Below, one piece after another: positions 9,309-19,760 of a stretch of DNA of 64,000 nucleotides (within the stretch, counting starts at the first letter, position 1; every line of letters begins with the position of its first letter). The stretch lies in NCBI GenBank assembly GCA_013416795.1, contig RQSC01000018.1, positions 1-64,000 on the forward strand, written 5' to 3'. The notes beneath the pieces were generated by a model. It saw nothing but the letters and a program-made list of their open reading frames with translations, searched no databases and was not told the DNA's origin. The DNA is from Prasinococcaceae sp. CCMP 1430. Taxonomy: Eukaryota > Prasinodermophyta > Palmophyllophyceae > Prasinococcales > Prasinococcaceae. Position numbers and translations under genes: made by a program.

Positions 9309-12300
9309 TCATCGCATGCTGGAAAGGTAGGCCGAAGGAGAGAAGACATCCCCGGCGTTGCCTTTCACCGCCGCGGCCGCCATCGCCGTCGCGTTGTCCG
9401 CCGCCTTGATGGGCGTACACAGCGCCGCAGCGCCGCCGAGGCCCTCGTTTTCCTTGCGGCCATTCGGCGACACGCCCCCCGGCAGCATTGCGGCAGCAGG
9501 TGGCGGGACGGACACGGCGCCACCCGCGGCGCCAGCCCCGGCGCCCGTCTTCGCAATGAGCTGCTCGGCCTGCATGAACAGCGATGCGTGCTGCTTGTCC
9601 AGGTGCTGCATCATCTGCAGTACGTCTGGCCCTTCCTCCGCGCCTTGGATCAACTGCAGGAGCTCGAGGCTGGGCGAGGCCATCGATCCGTCCTTGCCCC
9701 TGCCTAGCAGCGACGCGGGCGTCAAGCCCGGCGTGAAGCCCGTGCCCGGCGTGCCCATCGCCCCACGCACCGATGCAGGCGTCTGCAGTGGGACCGTGCC
9801 AGCCGGCGTCGAGCGCATTCCCTGCAGATTCGCGAGCAGTGCAGCCGCGTCCGGAGGCGTGGGAAGTGCCGAACGCTTGTTTTCGTTGTCGCCCAGGGTG
9901 CTGGTCTGCGCCGCCAGCGTGGGAGGCGACCGCAAGTGAGCGAAGTCCTCGCTTAGCCGCACTTTGCCCTTGCCCTTCACGCTCGCATCACGCACGCCAC
10001 TGTCCTTGCCCCCCTTATCCTCACCCTGCGCATCTGCGGCTGCGCCGATGCGGACGCCCTCCACCCGCGCGCCATCCGCCCCCACTCGCCCCTCCACGGG
10101 CACACCCGGCGAACCGAACAGCGGGCGGGCGGCATTGCCTTTGTCTGCATCGTCCTGAGCGTCAGTCGCTGCGTCCGCCACCCCAGCCGGCGTCTTCATC
10201 AGCACAGACGGGCTCACACCCGCGCCGGCCGCCGCCGCCCCAGGGCTGTCGGCCTGCCCCAAGCCGCCGCCGGCCACGGCAGCAAAAGCCGCTGCCGACC
10301 TCGGCGTGAGCTTTGTAGCGCCCGTGCCCGGCGATGCGCTGCCGCGCCGCCGTTTCCGCAGAATCGACGGGGTCGCGCTGAAGGTGTCCGCCGCGTTGCG
10401 AAGCTTCTGCTGCGGCGAAGTCGCACCGCCAGGCGTTTGCAGCGCCGCGGCCGCGGCCGCGTGATCCGCGACGCCGCCCATGCCGGCGCCGGGCGCGTGG
10501 GCCCCGAGACCGCCTCCCGCAGCACCGCCCATGCCTGCTGCACCCGGCGCGAGTAGCGAACTGCGCGTCGCAGGCGAGAAGAAATTCGCGAGCGCCGCGG
10601 CACTGCCCAGCGCAGGGCTGAGGCCTGGATCGTGCTTGAGCAGGTCGTGAAGGTTGGGGGGCTCGTAGTAGATGCCGCCCGGCTCGTCCACGTTGGCGGC
10701 GGTGCGCCTGCCCACTGCCGGCGAGGACGTAAGGCCATGGAGCGCAGCAGCGGCCGCTGCAGCGACAGCCGGGTTGGCGAACGGCGAGTCCGTGAGCCCG
10801 AAGCCCGCGGCCGCTTGGAACGACCCCGCGTTTGCCGCGGCCGCCATCGCGTAGGCCTGCGCAAGCTGCATCTGCTCCGGGCCGAACTGGTTGGCAGCGA
10901 TGCGCTCCGCCATTTGCTCCACGGTCAGCGGCAGCGCGGGCGGTGGTGCCGCGGTCTTTTTCTCAGTCTTGCGGCGGCGGGGCCTGGGCGCGTCGCCACT
11001 CGGTGCTGCGCGCTTGCGCGAGGGCTTGGCGGTGCCGTCCGCACCAGCGGCCCTTGCGCCAGCAGGGGCCCTCGTTCCAGACTTGCCGCTCGCCTTCGCG
11101 GTAGTGGGCTTCGCCGCCAGCTTGGCCGCGGCGGGCTTGGCAGGCCTTGCCTTGGCCTTGTCCCCCTTCTTGTCGCCAGCCACGGCCTTGTCTCCCTTGG
11201 CCTTGGCCTCCACCTTGGCCTTGGCCTTGGGGTCCGTGCCGTCGGCCTTCTTCTTGAAGGTCGAGTTCCAGTGGTTCTTGATGGCGTTGTCCGTCCTGCC
11301 GGGCAGCATCTTGGCGATCTCGGCCCACTTGTTGCCGTGGATTTTGTGGGCCTCCTCTAGGGTCTTGTCCTCCTCCTCGGTCCATCCGTCGCGCTTGATC
11401 TCCGGGTTGAGGTGGTTGTGCCACCGCTCGCGGCATTGCTTGCCGATGCGGCCCGGCAGGTCGTTGGCGATCATCGACCACTTCTTAGCGCCATGCTCGC
11501 CCACAAGGCGGATGATCGCGGCGTCCTCCTCGGGCGTCCACGGGCCCTTGACGAGGTCCGGGTTGAGCACCTTCTGCCACCTGTGCAGACACTGCACGTC
11601 CGTCCGATCGGGGAAAAACTCGGCTGCGCGGGCGAGGGGAAGAGGGGGGTGGGGAGTACGCCGCGTGCACATGGCCGCGACCCGAACGCGAGCGGCGCGC
11701 AGCAGCGGCCGCGGGCGCCACTGCGTCAGCGCCGCCGCCACGTCGCCGGGGCGCGCATCGGGGCCGCGCGGCCGAAACGCGCGCGGCCGCAGCGCAAAAA
11801 AGGGAGGGAAAAGCGCCGCGGCGCGACCGAAAAAAAAAAGCATGCGCGGGAAAAACGCTCCGCGGCAGGGCGCGGCACGCGGCGGGCACGCACGCACCGA
11901 TCTTCTTCCAGTTCTTGCCCTGGTAGATCTGCACGGCGCGGCGGAGGACGCCGTCCTGCGCGGGCGGCGGAGAGGAGGGCGTGCGGTGCGCGTGTGTGTG
12001 TGTGTGGGGGGGGGGAGGAGGCGTGCGCGGCGGCGCGTGCGCGCCGTCAGCTCCCGCCGCGACCGCGCGCGCGCTCGCCCAATTCTCTCCGCGCCCGCTT
12101 TCCGCCGGACGCGCGCGAACCGCGGCGCCCGGGGGAAAATTCAAATCCACGGGAAACTCGAATCGTGGCAAATCGCACGGCGGAGCGGGCGGTGCCCGCG
12201 TTGCCGCGCGCGGCGCCCCGCGGCGGAATCGCGATCCGTAAGGTCGAGCCGTGCGCGAAAACGCGCCAGGAAAAAAAAAAGCAAGGGGCGCGCGTGCGTA

Positions 12301-12356
12301 CCTCCTGCGGCGTCCAGCCGCCCTTGGACGAGCGGCGCGTCGGGCCGCCGACGGGG
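9309..12356 (-). CDS. Three-repeat MYB (MYB3R/c-Myb-like) transcription factor, at least 3 exons
   Basis: Nuclear DNA-binding protein of the R1R2R3-MYB family, which in plants controls G2/M genes. R1 is split over three exons: 12302-12356 encodes [12 protein letters not shown], 11898-11955 encodes [19 protein letters not shown], and the last exon from 11623 encodes [16 protein letters not shown]. The introns are 11956-12301 (donor GTACGC) and 11624-11897 (donor GTGCGT), and both joins keep frame and the tryptophan spacing. R2 ([26 protein letters not shown]) and R3 ([31 protein letters not shown]) are intact in the 2.3-kb final exon. A Lys/Ala linker and a long Ala/Gly/Pro-rich, probably disordered tail follow, ending [10 protein letters not shown]. 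An acceptor just upstream of 12356 points to a further 5' exon, perhaps inside or beyond the gap. Confidence 0.9.
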
Positions 12357-12389
12357 CTGCGTATGCGCGCGGCGAGGCGGGCCGGAGCG

Positions 12390-12486
12390 CGCGCAGGGCA
12401 TCGGGCGCGCGTGCGGCGACATAGACCAGCGACGACACGTTCGGATGCATGCCCGCCTCGGTGACGATCATGCCCGAGAAGCTGTG
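12390..12486 (-). CDS. Alpha/beta-hydrolase fragment at the gap edge
   Basis: Reading away from the gap on the minus strand, the sequence encodes HSFSGMIVTEAG followed by VSSLVYVAARAPDA. These match the nucleophile elbow (G-H-S-x-S/G-G) and following strand of EstC-type alpha/beta hydrolases. The preceding Gly would be inside the gap, and similarity stops after APDA, only about 35 bases before the acceptor of a MYB exon. It may be the end of another gene or exon, or a sign of a misjoined contig. Confidence 0.45.
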
Positions 12487-13298
12487 NNNNNNNNNNNNNN
12501 NNNNNNNNNNNNNNNNNNNNNNNNNNNNNNNNNNNNNNNNNNNNNNNNNNNNNNNNNNNNNNNNNNNNNNNNNNNNNNNNNNNNNNNNNNNNNNNNNNNN
12601 NNNNNNNNNNNNNNNNNNNNNNNNNNNNNNNNNNNNNNNNNNNNNNNNNNNNNNNNNNNNNNNNNNNNNNNNNNNNNNNNNNNNNNNNNNNNNNNNNNNN
12701 NNNNNNNNNNNNNNNNNNNNNNNNNNNNNNNNNNNNNNNNNNNNNNNNNNNNNNNNNNNNNNNNNNNNNNNNNNNNNNNNNNNNNNNNNNNNNNNNNNNN
12801 NNNNNNNNNNNNNNNNNNNNNNNNNNNNNNNNNNNNNNNNNNNNNNNNNNNNNNNNNNNNNNNNNNNNNNNNNNNNNNNNNNNNNNNNNNNNNNNNNNNN
12901 NNNNNNNNNNNNNNNNNNNNNNNNNNNNNNNNNNNNNNNNNNNNNNNNNNNNNNNNNNNNNNNNNNNNNNNNNNNNNNNNNNNNNNNNNNNNNNNNNNNN
13001 NNNNNNNNNNNNNNNNNNNNNNNNNNNNNNNNNNNNNNNNNNNNNNNNNNNNNNNNNNNNNNNNNNNNNNNNNNNNNNNNNNNNNNNNNNNNNNNNNNNN
13101 NNNNNNNNNNNNNNNNNNNNNNNNNNNNNNNNNNNNNNNNNNNNNNNNNNNNNNNNNNNNNNNNNNNNNNNNNNNNNNNNNNNNNNNNNNNNNNNNNNNN
13201 NNNNNNNNNNNNNNNNNNNNNNNNNNNNNNNNNNNNNNNNNNNNNNNNNNNNNNNNNNNNNNNNNNNNNNNNNNNNNNNNNNNNNNNNNNNNNNNNNN
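12487..13298. other. Assembly gap (812 N)
   Basis: Run of unknown bases. The first MYB exon(s), the rest of the hydrolase segment and possibly the first RsmG exon may lie here. Open frames crossing it are artefacts. Confidence 0.99.
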
Positions 13299-13418
13299 CG
13301 CCGGAACTCCGCGGGAACGCCCGCCCCCGCCCGCGCGAAACGAGCGGGCGAGGGGCGTTGGTTGCGAGCCGCCATTCGATCTGATATACCCGGCGGGCGT
13401 GCCGCGCCCCCGCTTTCG

Positions 13419-13456
13419 GCGCGCGCGCGCGCGCGCGCGCGCGCGCGCGCGCGCGC
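13419..13456. repeat. (GC)n run
   Basis: Uninterrupted GC dinucleotide repeat of about 38 bases just right of the assembly gap; a likely cause of the gap. Confidence 0.95.
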
Positions 13457-13722
13457 CGATTTCGAATTCAAAAAAACGCGCCCGTGGGCACGCGGCGAAC
13501 GGCAGGGAAGAGGAACACGCGCGACGGCTGCCGACACGGGCGCCGCACGCCACCGGACTGGACGAACCCTGGCCACGCCGACCGATGCGTCGATCGATGC
13601 GTCGATCAACGACACGTCAACGAACGCCGGGCCGAAAACGCGCGTGCCGCCGGGACGCCGCGCACACGCGCCCAGCCAAGCCAGCCACGACGCACACGAA
13701 CAAACGACCCCAGATTGACCGT

Positions 13723-13808
13723 GTTTAGGTTTGGGTTCTTTGGGATAGGGTTCACACTCGCGGTTGGTGTTGATATTCAGCGACACGTACGGGCAGGAGG
13801 TAGGGTTT
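13723..13808 (+). promoter_or_regulatory. Telo-box-like motifs
   Basis: TTTAGGTTTGGG, ATAGGGTTC and TAGGGTTTGGG lie within 90 bases. They are single units and not an array, so this is an interstitial element and not a chromosome end. Confidence 0.4.
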
Positions 13809-14381
13809 GGGGATGGGCATACGTATACGTACCATCCCATGCATATCATCCTGATCGTACTGTACGATGGTACAGGCGTGGGGTTTGGCAGGTTCGAACA
13901 CGGGAGAGTCTGAGCAGCCGCAGTGCCATCTCATCTGATTCTGAGGGAGTCGTGCGGCCGGCGGCCGCGCGCGCGCGCGGCAGAGCGCGCGCCCCCTCCC
14001 CCGCGCGTCCCTCTCCGCCGTCCTTCCCCCCACCTGCCCCGGGGAGTCGGGCGGAGGGCCGCGCCTCGACGCGACGGTGCGCGTCGATGCACGCACAGCA
14101 GCCGCGCGAGCGTGCGGCAGCGCGACGCCACGACGACACTCGGCCGCCCGTCGACGCTGGCGCTGGCGCTGAGGCCGACGCTCGCATATGCGCCTGCGCT
14201 TCCGCCCGCGCGTGCGAGTGCATGCTTGTTGCCCCCCCCCGCCGCCCCCTCTCCCCCATCGTTCGACTCCCTGAGCTTCTTAGCATGTGAGGCTGACAGG
14301 AGTGTGCCCCTTCGCCACCCCGATGCTTGCGTCTCGCAACCCCGTTCCCCCTCCTTCATTACCGCCGCCGGGCGAGAGCAG

Positions 14382-15100
14382 CTTGCGCTGCTGCCCGCCC
14401 TCGATGCGGCTGTGCGCAGTGCCTGCGGCGACACGCCGGCGGTGCGGCCGCGGCTCGTCGATGTCGGGAGCGGGCCAGGCCTACCAGGACTCGTCCTGGC
14501 CATCGCACGGCCGGAGTGGGACTTCACCCTGCTGGACGCGCGCCGAAAGGTGCGCGTACGCGCGCGCGCGCGCCGGCGCCGGCGCCGCCCCCGCAATGCT
14601 ACGTTGTGCCGCCGTCGCCGCTGCCGCCACCGATTGCCGTCTTGCTGCGTTGGCGATCGGGAGCGCTGACGTGCGATGGTCTCTAGCGCGTGGATTTCAT
14701 GACCGAGGCTGCGGCCGCCGCGAGTGTGAGCAATGTGTCGGCCGAGTGGGGCCGCGCGGAGGAACGCGCGGCGGCTGGTGCGCCGTGCCGTGAGGCATTC
14801 GACGTGGCGACATGCCGCGCGCTGGCCGACACAGCCGTCCTGGCGGAACTCGTGCTGCCCTTTGTGCGCGTCGGCGGAGCGCTTGTCGCCGCCAAGGGCC
14901 CCGCGCCACATGCCGAGGTCGCCACCGCGAGCGCTGCGCTCAACCGTATGGGCTCAGACGCCGGTGCAGTCGGCATCGCCGAGGTCGCATCCGAGGGGCC
15001 GCTCGGGCCACGCACGGTCGTCACTGCGCCCAAGGTCAAAAAGACGCCCTCGAAATACCCCCGCCCGCCCAGCACCATCAAGAAGAAACCAATCAGGTAG
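14382..15100 (+). CDS. rsmG: RsmG/GidB 16S rRNA m7G methyltransferase, organelle type, 5' end unresolved
   Basis: SAM-dependent enzyme that methylates the G527 position of bacterial-type 16S rRNA; in an alga it would act in plastid or mitochondrion. Exon A (14382-14549) encodes LALLPALDAA and SAM motif I VDVGSGPGLPGLVLAIARP. The intron 14550-14686 (137 bases, donor GTGCGC) joins TLLDARRK to RVDFMTEA. Exon B (14687-15100) encodes WGRAEE, FDVATCRALA, VLPFVRVGGALVAAKGP and the characteristic TPSKYPRPPSTIKKKPI ending. The N-terminal helical region of RsmG and any transit peptide are missing. An AG acceptor at 14380-14381 indicates an upstream exon I could not locate. It is convergent with nicastrin, 274 bases away. 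Confidence 0.88.
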
Positions 15101-15374
15101 GCGGCGCGGCGCGCGGCCGCCACGAGCTGGCGAATGTCGGGCGCGCCTGTATCATACCCCGGAAGCTCCTGTAATCGTGCAAGCTGTATGCACAGGTCCA
15201 AACCAACCCCGTACCCAGAAGTCAATCTTTTGGGCGTCAGGTCCTTTGTGACGTGGAGGGGTAGGCGCGCGCACCAGCGCGCAGGTGGGAGATGCGACAG
15301 CAGACGCAGTGCACGCGCGCCACGCTCGCGATGGCGGCCACTTTGCGCCTCTACCATACATATGTTAGACTATA

Positions 15375-17590
15375 TCAGAGCATGTGCAGACGCCGCGTGA
15401 TCCTGGCTGCGGCGCGCGACGCCAGCAGGCGCGGCATGTACAGCGCGGCGACCGTCGCGGCCGCGGTGACGCCCAAGCCGCAACCAAGTGCGAGCCATGA
15501 GCTCCCCTGTACAAGCACAACCTGGAGAGCGAAAGGGTCGACGCTCCAGTAGGTCTCGCAGAAGAGCCCTTCGTCGGGGCGCACGGCCGACGCGTTTACG
15601 AGCCAGCGCGAGCGCTCAGCATCCCACTCGTAGGCGGCGGAGAGTGCGGGCGCGTAGGCGACCGCCGCATCGACGCAGGTGCCGTTGCTGCACGTGAGCG
15701 CCCCGCCTTCGCCGGGCGCGCACTGCGCGGCGGACGCGCACACCTGCGACGGCAACGGGCAGGAAGAGTCCGACTGTGCCTGCAGATGCCGCCCCGAGGG
15801 ATCCGTCCAATTACACCGTTTTCCCTCAACCGACGCGCTCGGAGTCGTCGACACCGTGGTCGCGAGCAGATCGTACACGAGCGCGTGCTGGCGTAGCAGA
15901 GAGGTGCAAGCGACGCGCACGAGTCAGCGCCAACCCGCGCTGCAAAGCAGAACGACATGTGCAAGGCTCAGGCGTCACGCGCACGCGGTGGCAGAGCGAG
16001 CGGCGCGCGCCCACGACGCACCCCCCGCCGCTTCATATCCGGCGCGGCGTCAGGCCATGACTGCTGCTGCGAGTAACGAGATGCCGTCGCACTGTTGCCC
16101 CCCCAGACGCGCTTAGTGGCAAGCTCGCACTGGATACCAGGATGAGCAGCAACGAGGCAATCCACCAGCGCCGACACGTACGCATCGTCTGCCACGAGCG
16201 ACTTGCAATCGATCTCGCCCCCCGCGCCGCCCGCTACCGCTGCCGCCGCGCAAGTCCCCCGCGCCGCCGCCGTAGCGGCCTTTGCGACCAATGCCTTGAA
16301 GTCCGGCTCAGAGTACGAAGCGAGCACGTCGCGCTGCGACATGTAGTTCACCGGCAGGCGCGTGTCCCAGCCGCTCAGCACCGCACCCCTGTGCAGCCAG
16401 TGGCCGTCGTCGTGCGCCATGGCCATCGCCACCCCTGGCGGGAAGCCAGCGTCCGCCGGGGCGCTCGAGTCACGCACGTCCGTCTCGTTCAGTGCCTTCA
16501 GGAGCTCCGCCGCGGCGGGCGATGCCATTGTCGCCGCGCTGCACTCGGAAAGGCTGCAGTGGGCGAAGAGCTCGCCACCCGCCTGCGTCTGTGAAGTCCC
16601 CACCGACCCGACCTCGAGCAGTGCATGCACGTCCTCCTCGACGAGCCCGAGCTGTGCCCCCCCGCGCAGAGCCCTCCCGAGGGACCGAGCGCCTAGATGC
16701 CCCCACGCTTCGGCGTCGAGCGCTGCCATGGCCACCCGCGCGCCGCCTAGCGCTTCCACTGGGCATCCCGGCTTCCCAACAGCAGCGCACGCGCGAGCGA
16801 GCGCGTCCGCGGCGGCGAGCATCGCCACGACCCCCGAGCGTGGACCAGCGCCCGTGTCCACCTGCGTGTAGAAGAAGCTGCGCGCGTCCATGGAGGCCGC
16901 GAGCAGCACCACGGGTGAGCGCTCGGTCGCATGCTGCGCCTCTGCCCCGCCGGTCACAGCCACAATGGAGTGGCCACCGACGGGAACGCATTGGCGTTGC
17001 CCGAGGGCGTCCTCTGTGCCGCTGGTTCCATCCGTCCGTGCGTCGGACGAGAAGCTCGCCTGGTAGAGCGGCGGTTCAAACGCGCGCTCGTGCTCGTTCC
17101 ATGCAGCGCGGCGCAGCACCTCGGTCGTGTCGTGCGGCGTCATCTGGATGACCGGAACTTCGAGCCGCATCTCGAGAGCGCCGTCTCCGGCGGGGTTCCA
17201 CACGTATGACGCGGACTGCCCTTCATGTGCGAGAGCCCCCTGCGGCGCCGCCGCAGCGGGCGAGTACGCGCCGCTCGCCGCGCTGTCGGCCTCGATGAGG
17301 ACGCCCACCACACCCTCCATTCCCCTCCCACTGTCGGCGAGCATGCTCACGAGTGAAGCGGACGCCCCTTTGCTGCCTGCCCCCGCTGCAAAGAACTCCT
17401 CGGCCGAGACGACAGCAATGACGCCGGTGCCTGCCGCGCGCGCAGCGGCCTCAGCCTTTTCCGCCGCTGCCGTGGCGCCCCCCGCGCCCGTGAGGCGCGC
17501 AAGTGCGCCGAGCGCGTCACCGGCGCAGCCCACCTCGCCCGTGCGCGTCGCCCAGCGCGTGCAGCCGTTGCCGGTGGCGGCGAACGCCAT
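15375..17590 (-). CDS. NCSTN: Nicastrin, gamma-secretase subunit, at least 2 exons
   Basis: Type I membrane glycoprotein that gates substrate entry to gamma-secretase. The large exon (about 16022-17590) begins with NGCTRWATRTGEVGCAGDA, equivalent to the conserved CVRLLN-GEIGC region. It contains RSPVVLLAASMDARSFFYTQ and the aminopeptidase-like lobe (VAMLAAADALARA, GGARVAMAALDAEAWGHLGA), then SEPDFKALVAKAATAAARGT. The second exon (15375 to about 15888) carries a cysteine-rich lumenal part, YEWDAERSRWLV, and the single transmembrane helix GLGVTAAATVAAL near the C-terminus. The intron (about 15889-16021, donor GTGCGT) is my best placement because a stop interrupts the frame between the two parts. 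No signal peptide follows the ATG at 17588-17590, so a short 5' exon is likely missing. Confidence 0.8.
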
Positions 17591-17592
17591 GA

Positions 17593-19187
17593 GCTCGCCG
17601 ACATCCGCCGGGTGCGCGAGCTCTCGCGTGGGACGCGCCGCAGCTCGCGTCGTGTGCCAACCATCCGCTGTCAGGGCTGACGCTGGTGGGGCTCGCGCGC
17701 TTCATCGCGCGCCACCGTGGCGACGTGGAGCCGCTGCGCTTCGCGCGGCGGCTGGCGTTCCTCACGGCGCTCGCTGCGTTCAACACTCTGCTCGCCGTCG
17801 TCGAGGTGCTGCTGTACGGCGTGGCGGTCGTGCGTCGCGCGCACTCTCGCTCGCTCGCGCTCGCCCGCAACGGCGCGCGCGCTCGCGCGTGACGACTCGC
17901 GCGCTCACCCGTCTGTCTCTCTCTCTCTCTCTCTTCCGCCCGCCGCCGCGCAGTCGCGGACCCCGCTGAACCCCCGCCCGGTCTTCATCCTCGGCCAGCC
18001 GCGCTCCGGCACGACGCACGTGCACAATCTGCTGAGCCGCGACACGGCGACGTTCGCGCACGCGACGACCTTCGACGTGGGCTTCCCAAGCTGCTTCCTC
18101 TGGACGCGCGCGTGGCTGCCTGCTCTGCTCGGCGACGCGGTGCTGTCGCCCACGCGCCCGATGGACAACATGGCTCTGGCGTGGGACCTGCCGCAGGAGG
18201 ATGAGCTGGCCTCCTCGCAGCTCAGCGGCGGCGTGTCGCCGTACGCGGCCATCTGCGCTCTGCGCGGCTTCGAGTCGCTGCTGCCGCTGTGGACGCTGCG
18301 CGCACGCGACGGGGCGCGCGATGCGGATGTTGCCGCGTGGCGCGCCGCCTTCCTGCACTTCCTGCGCAAGCTGCAGTACCGCGCGGGGCCGCACAAGCGG
18401 CTGCTGCTCAAGTCGCCGGTTCACACCGCGCGAATCGAGACCCTCCTCGACATCTTCCCGCACGCGTGCTTCATATGCGTGCACCGAGACCCGTACGCGG
18501 TGTTTGCGTCCGGTAAGGTCGCCGCGCGCGCGCGCGGCCTTGCGCGCGCCCGCGCGCCAGCGCGCCTTGAGTCCTAACCGCCGACCGCGCTGCGTGCTGA
18601 CGCTGCTGGCCGCGCCGCCCGCCAGGCCTCAACATGGCAGACAAATACTACGGCTACAGCGCGCTGCAGATGGCGCGTAGCGAGGACGTGCTGGCGTACG
18701 TACTCGCGCAGTTCGAGTGCATGCACGAGGCCTACGTGCGCGACGCCACGCGCCTGCTCGGTCGCGGCCATGGAGGCGGCGCCAAGGCCGCTACGGCGTG
18801 CGGCTCGATCGACGGCGAGCCGCGGCTCGTCGAGGTCGGCTTCGAGCAGCTCGACTCGGACCCTTTGGCAGCGGTGGCGCGTATATACGATGGGCTCCGT
18901 CTGGATGGTGGCGCGCTGCCCGCGGCCGTCGCCGCCGCCGTCCGCGCGTACCTGCAGTCGCTAGGTGCGCGCGAGCGCCCTTACGCCGCTGCCTGTGCGT
19001 GGCCAGCTCGCGCGCGCGCGCGCGCGCGTCCTGTCTGCGCGCCTGCGCACTGACCTCGAGCCGCGTACCCGCAGGCGACTTCAAGAAGAACTCATTCGCG
19101 CCTCTGCCGACAGAGGCGCGCGAGCTCGTGCGCGAACGCTGGCGCGCGGCGTTCGAGGACTTCGGGTACGACGCTGGCGACGGCTGA
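17593..19187 (+). CDS. Membrane-anchored sulfotransferase (Sulfotransfer_3 type), 4 visible exons
   Basis: PAPS-dependent sulfotransferase of unknown acceptor. Exon 1 (to 17826) encodes an N-terminal hydrophobic region with FLTALAAFNTLLAVVEVLLY. Exon 2 (17954-18512) starts before NPRPVFILGQPRSGTTHVHN, the 5'-phosphosulfate loop, and includes TTFDVGFPSCFLWT, LLLKSPVHTARIETLL and the 3'-phosphate site HRDPYAVFAS. Exon 3 (18626-18964) begins GLNMADKYYGY and exon 4 (19075-19187) encodes DFKKNSFAPL to the stop. The introns (17827-17953, 18513-18625, 18965-19074) all preserve frame; the first has a CT run before its acceptor. The frame is open only from 17593 and has no ATG, so the start lies in an unseen exon that may overlap the 5' end of nicastrin on the other strand. 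Confidence 0.85.
17915..17935 (+). repeat. (CT)n polypyrimidine tract before a splice acceptor
   Basis: CT dinucleotide run inside the first sulfotransferase intron, 18 bases before the AG at 17952-17953; a natural polypyrimidine tract. Confidence 0.85.
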
Positions 19188-19760
19188 GATGTACACTGTT
19201 CTGTAAAGTAGCCTAATGACCATGTACCCCGCTTGCGCCACCTACCTGGGCTCGCGCAGTGGAGTCGCGCTGACCGCGCACACTGCTGCAGCTCTCGGCG
19301 CTGGCGGGCGGCGTAGGCCGCGGCCTCGGCGGCCGCCGTCAGCGAGGGACGGGTAGCCGGCCGGAGATCCGTCGTCGCGCCATGGCAGAGCGGCACGAGC
19401 GGACATCGCGTGCTTGCTCGTTGGACTTCGCGGTGTCACCAACGGGTTAATTTATTCAGACTCGTACTGTATCATGCTCACACACACAACATTGTGTTGC
19501 TCGTGAACTAGTCTAGTACTAGTTACAGTTAATTTAACAGCGCGTCGCTGGCATGCAATGCCGGCGCGCCGTGCGTGTGCGAAGCGCGCAGAGGCGCGCG
19601 CGGCCGTGCGCGCCCGTCGTTTGGCTGCGGCGAGGCGGGGGTTGGCCTCGATGGGCACTGTCACTGTGCTCGTCGCCGCTCCCTCTGCACTCCCACGACA
19701 GGTGAATCCGCTCCTCCTCGCGCGTATAAACATGCAGCTGTTTGCTTGCTGCCCGTGCAG
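19188..19760. other. Spacer between the sulfotransferase and LysM genes (convergent)
   Basis: Holds both 3' ends. Bases 19445-19545 are unusually AT-rich for the window, with CTAGTCTAGTACTAGT and TTAATTTAAC. A short minus-strand frame near 19242-19396 is Ala/Arg-rich and not convincing. No RNA gene seen. Confidence 0.5.

Larger units (their letters stand above)
13299..14381. other. GC-rich spacer with telomere-like motifs, upstream of RsmG
   Basis: Contains a (GC)n run (13419-13456), CGATGCGTCGAT repeats near 13580-13610, and TAGGGTT-type motifs at 13723-13731, 13746-13752 and 13801-13808. The missing RsmG 5' exon should lie here or in the gap, but I could not find its N-terminal helices in any frame. 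Confidence 0.5.

Noticed and set aside
10891..13728. Very long plus-strand frame (945 codons) across the gap
   Set aside because: It exists because N codons have no stops; the flanks are antisense to the MYB gene.
13723..13808. Telomere or subtelomere
   Set aside because: Only isolated single TTTAGGG-like units, no tandem array, and genes continue on both sides.
13885..13905. GGTTCGAAC resembling a tRNA T-loop
   Set aside because: The flanks do not form a T stem with the required C61 and no anticodon or acceptor arm can be drawn.
15375..15920. Separate secreted cysteine-rich gene
   Set aside because: Its YEWDAERSRW block and membrane helix match the nicastrin C-terminus and it lies directly behind the nicastrin main exon.
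19242..19396. Minus-strand short frame near the sulfotransferase 3' end
   Set aside because: Ala/Arg-rich with no conserved segment; looks like random open sequence.
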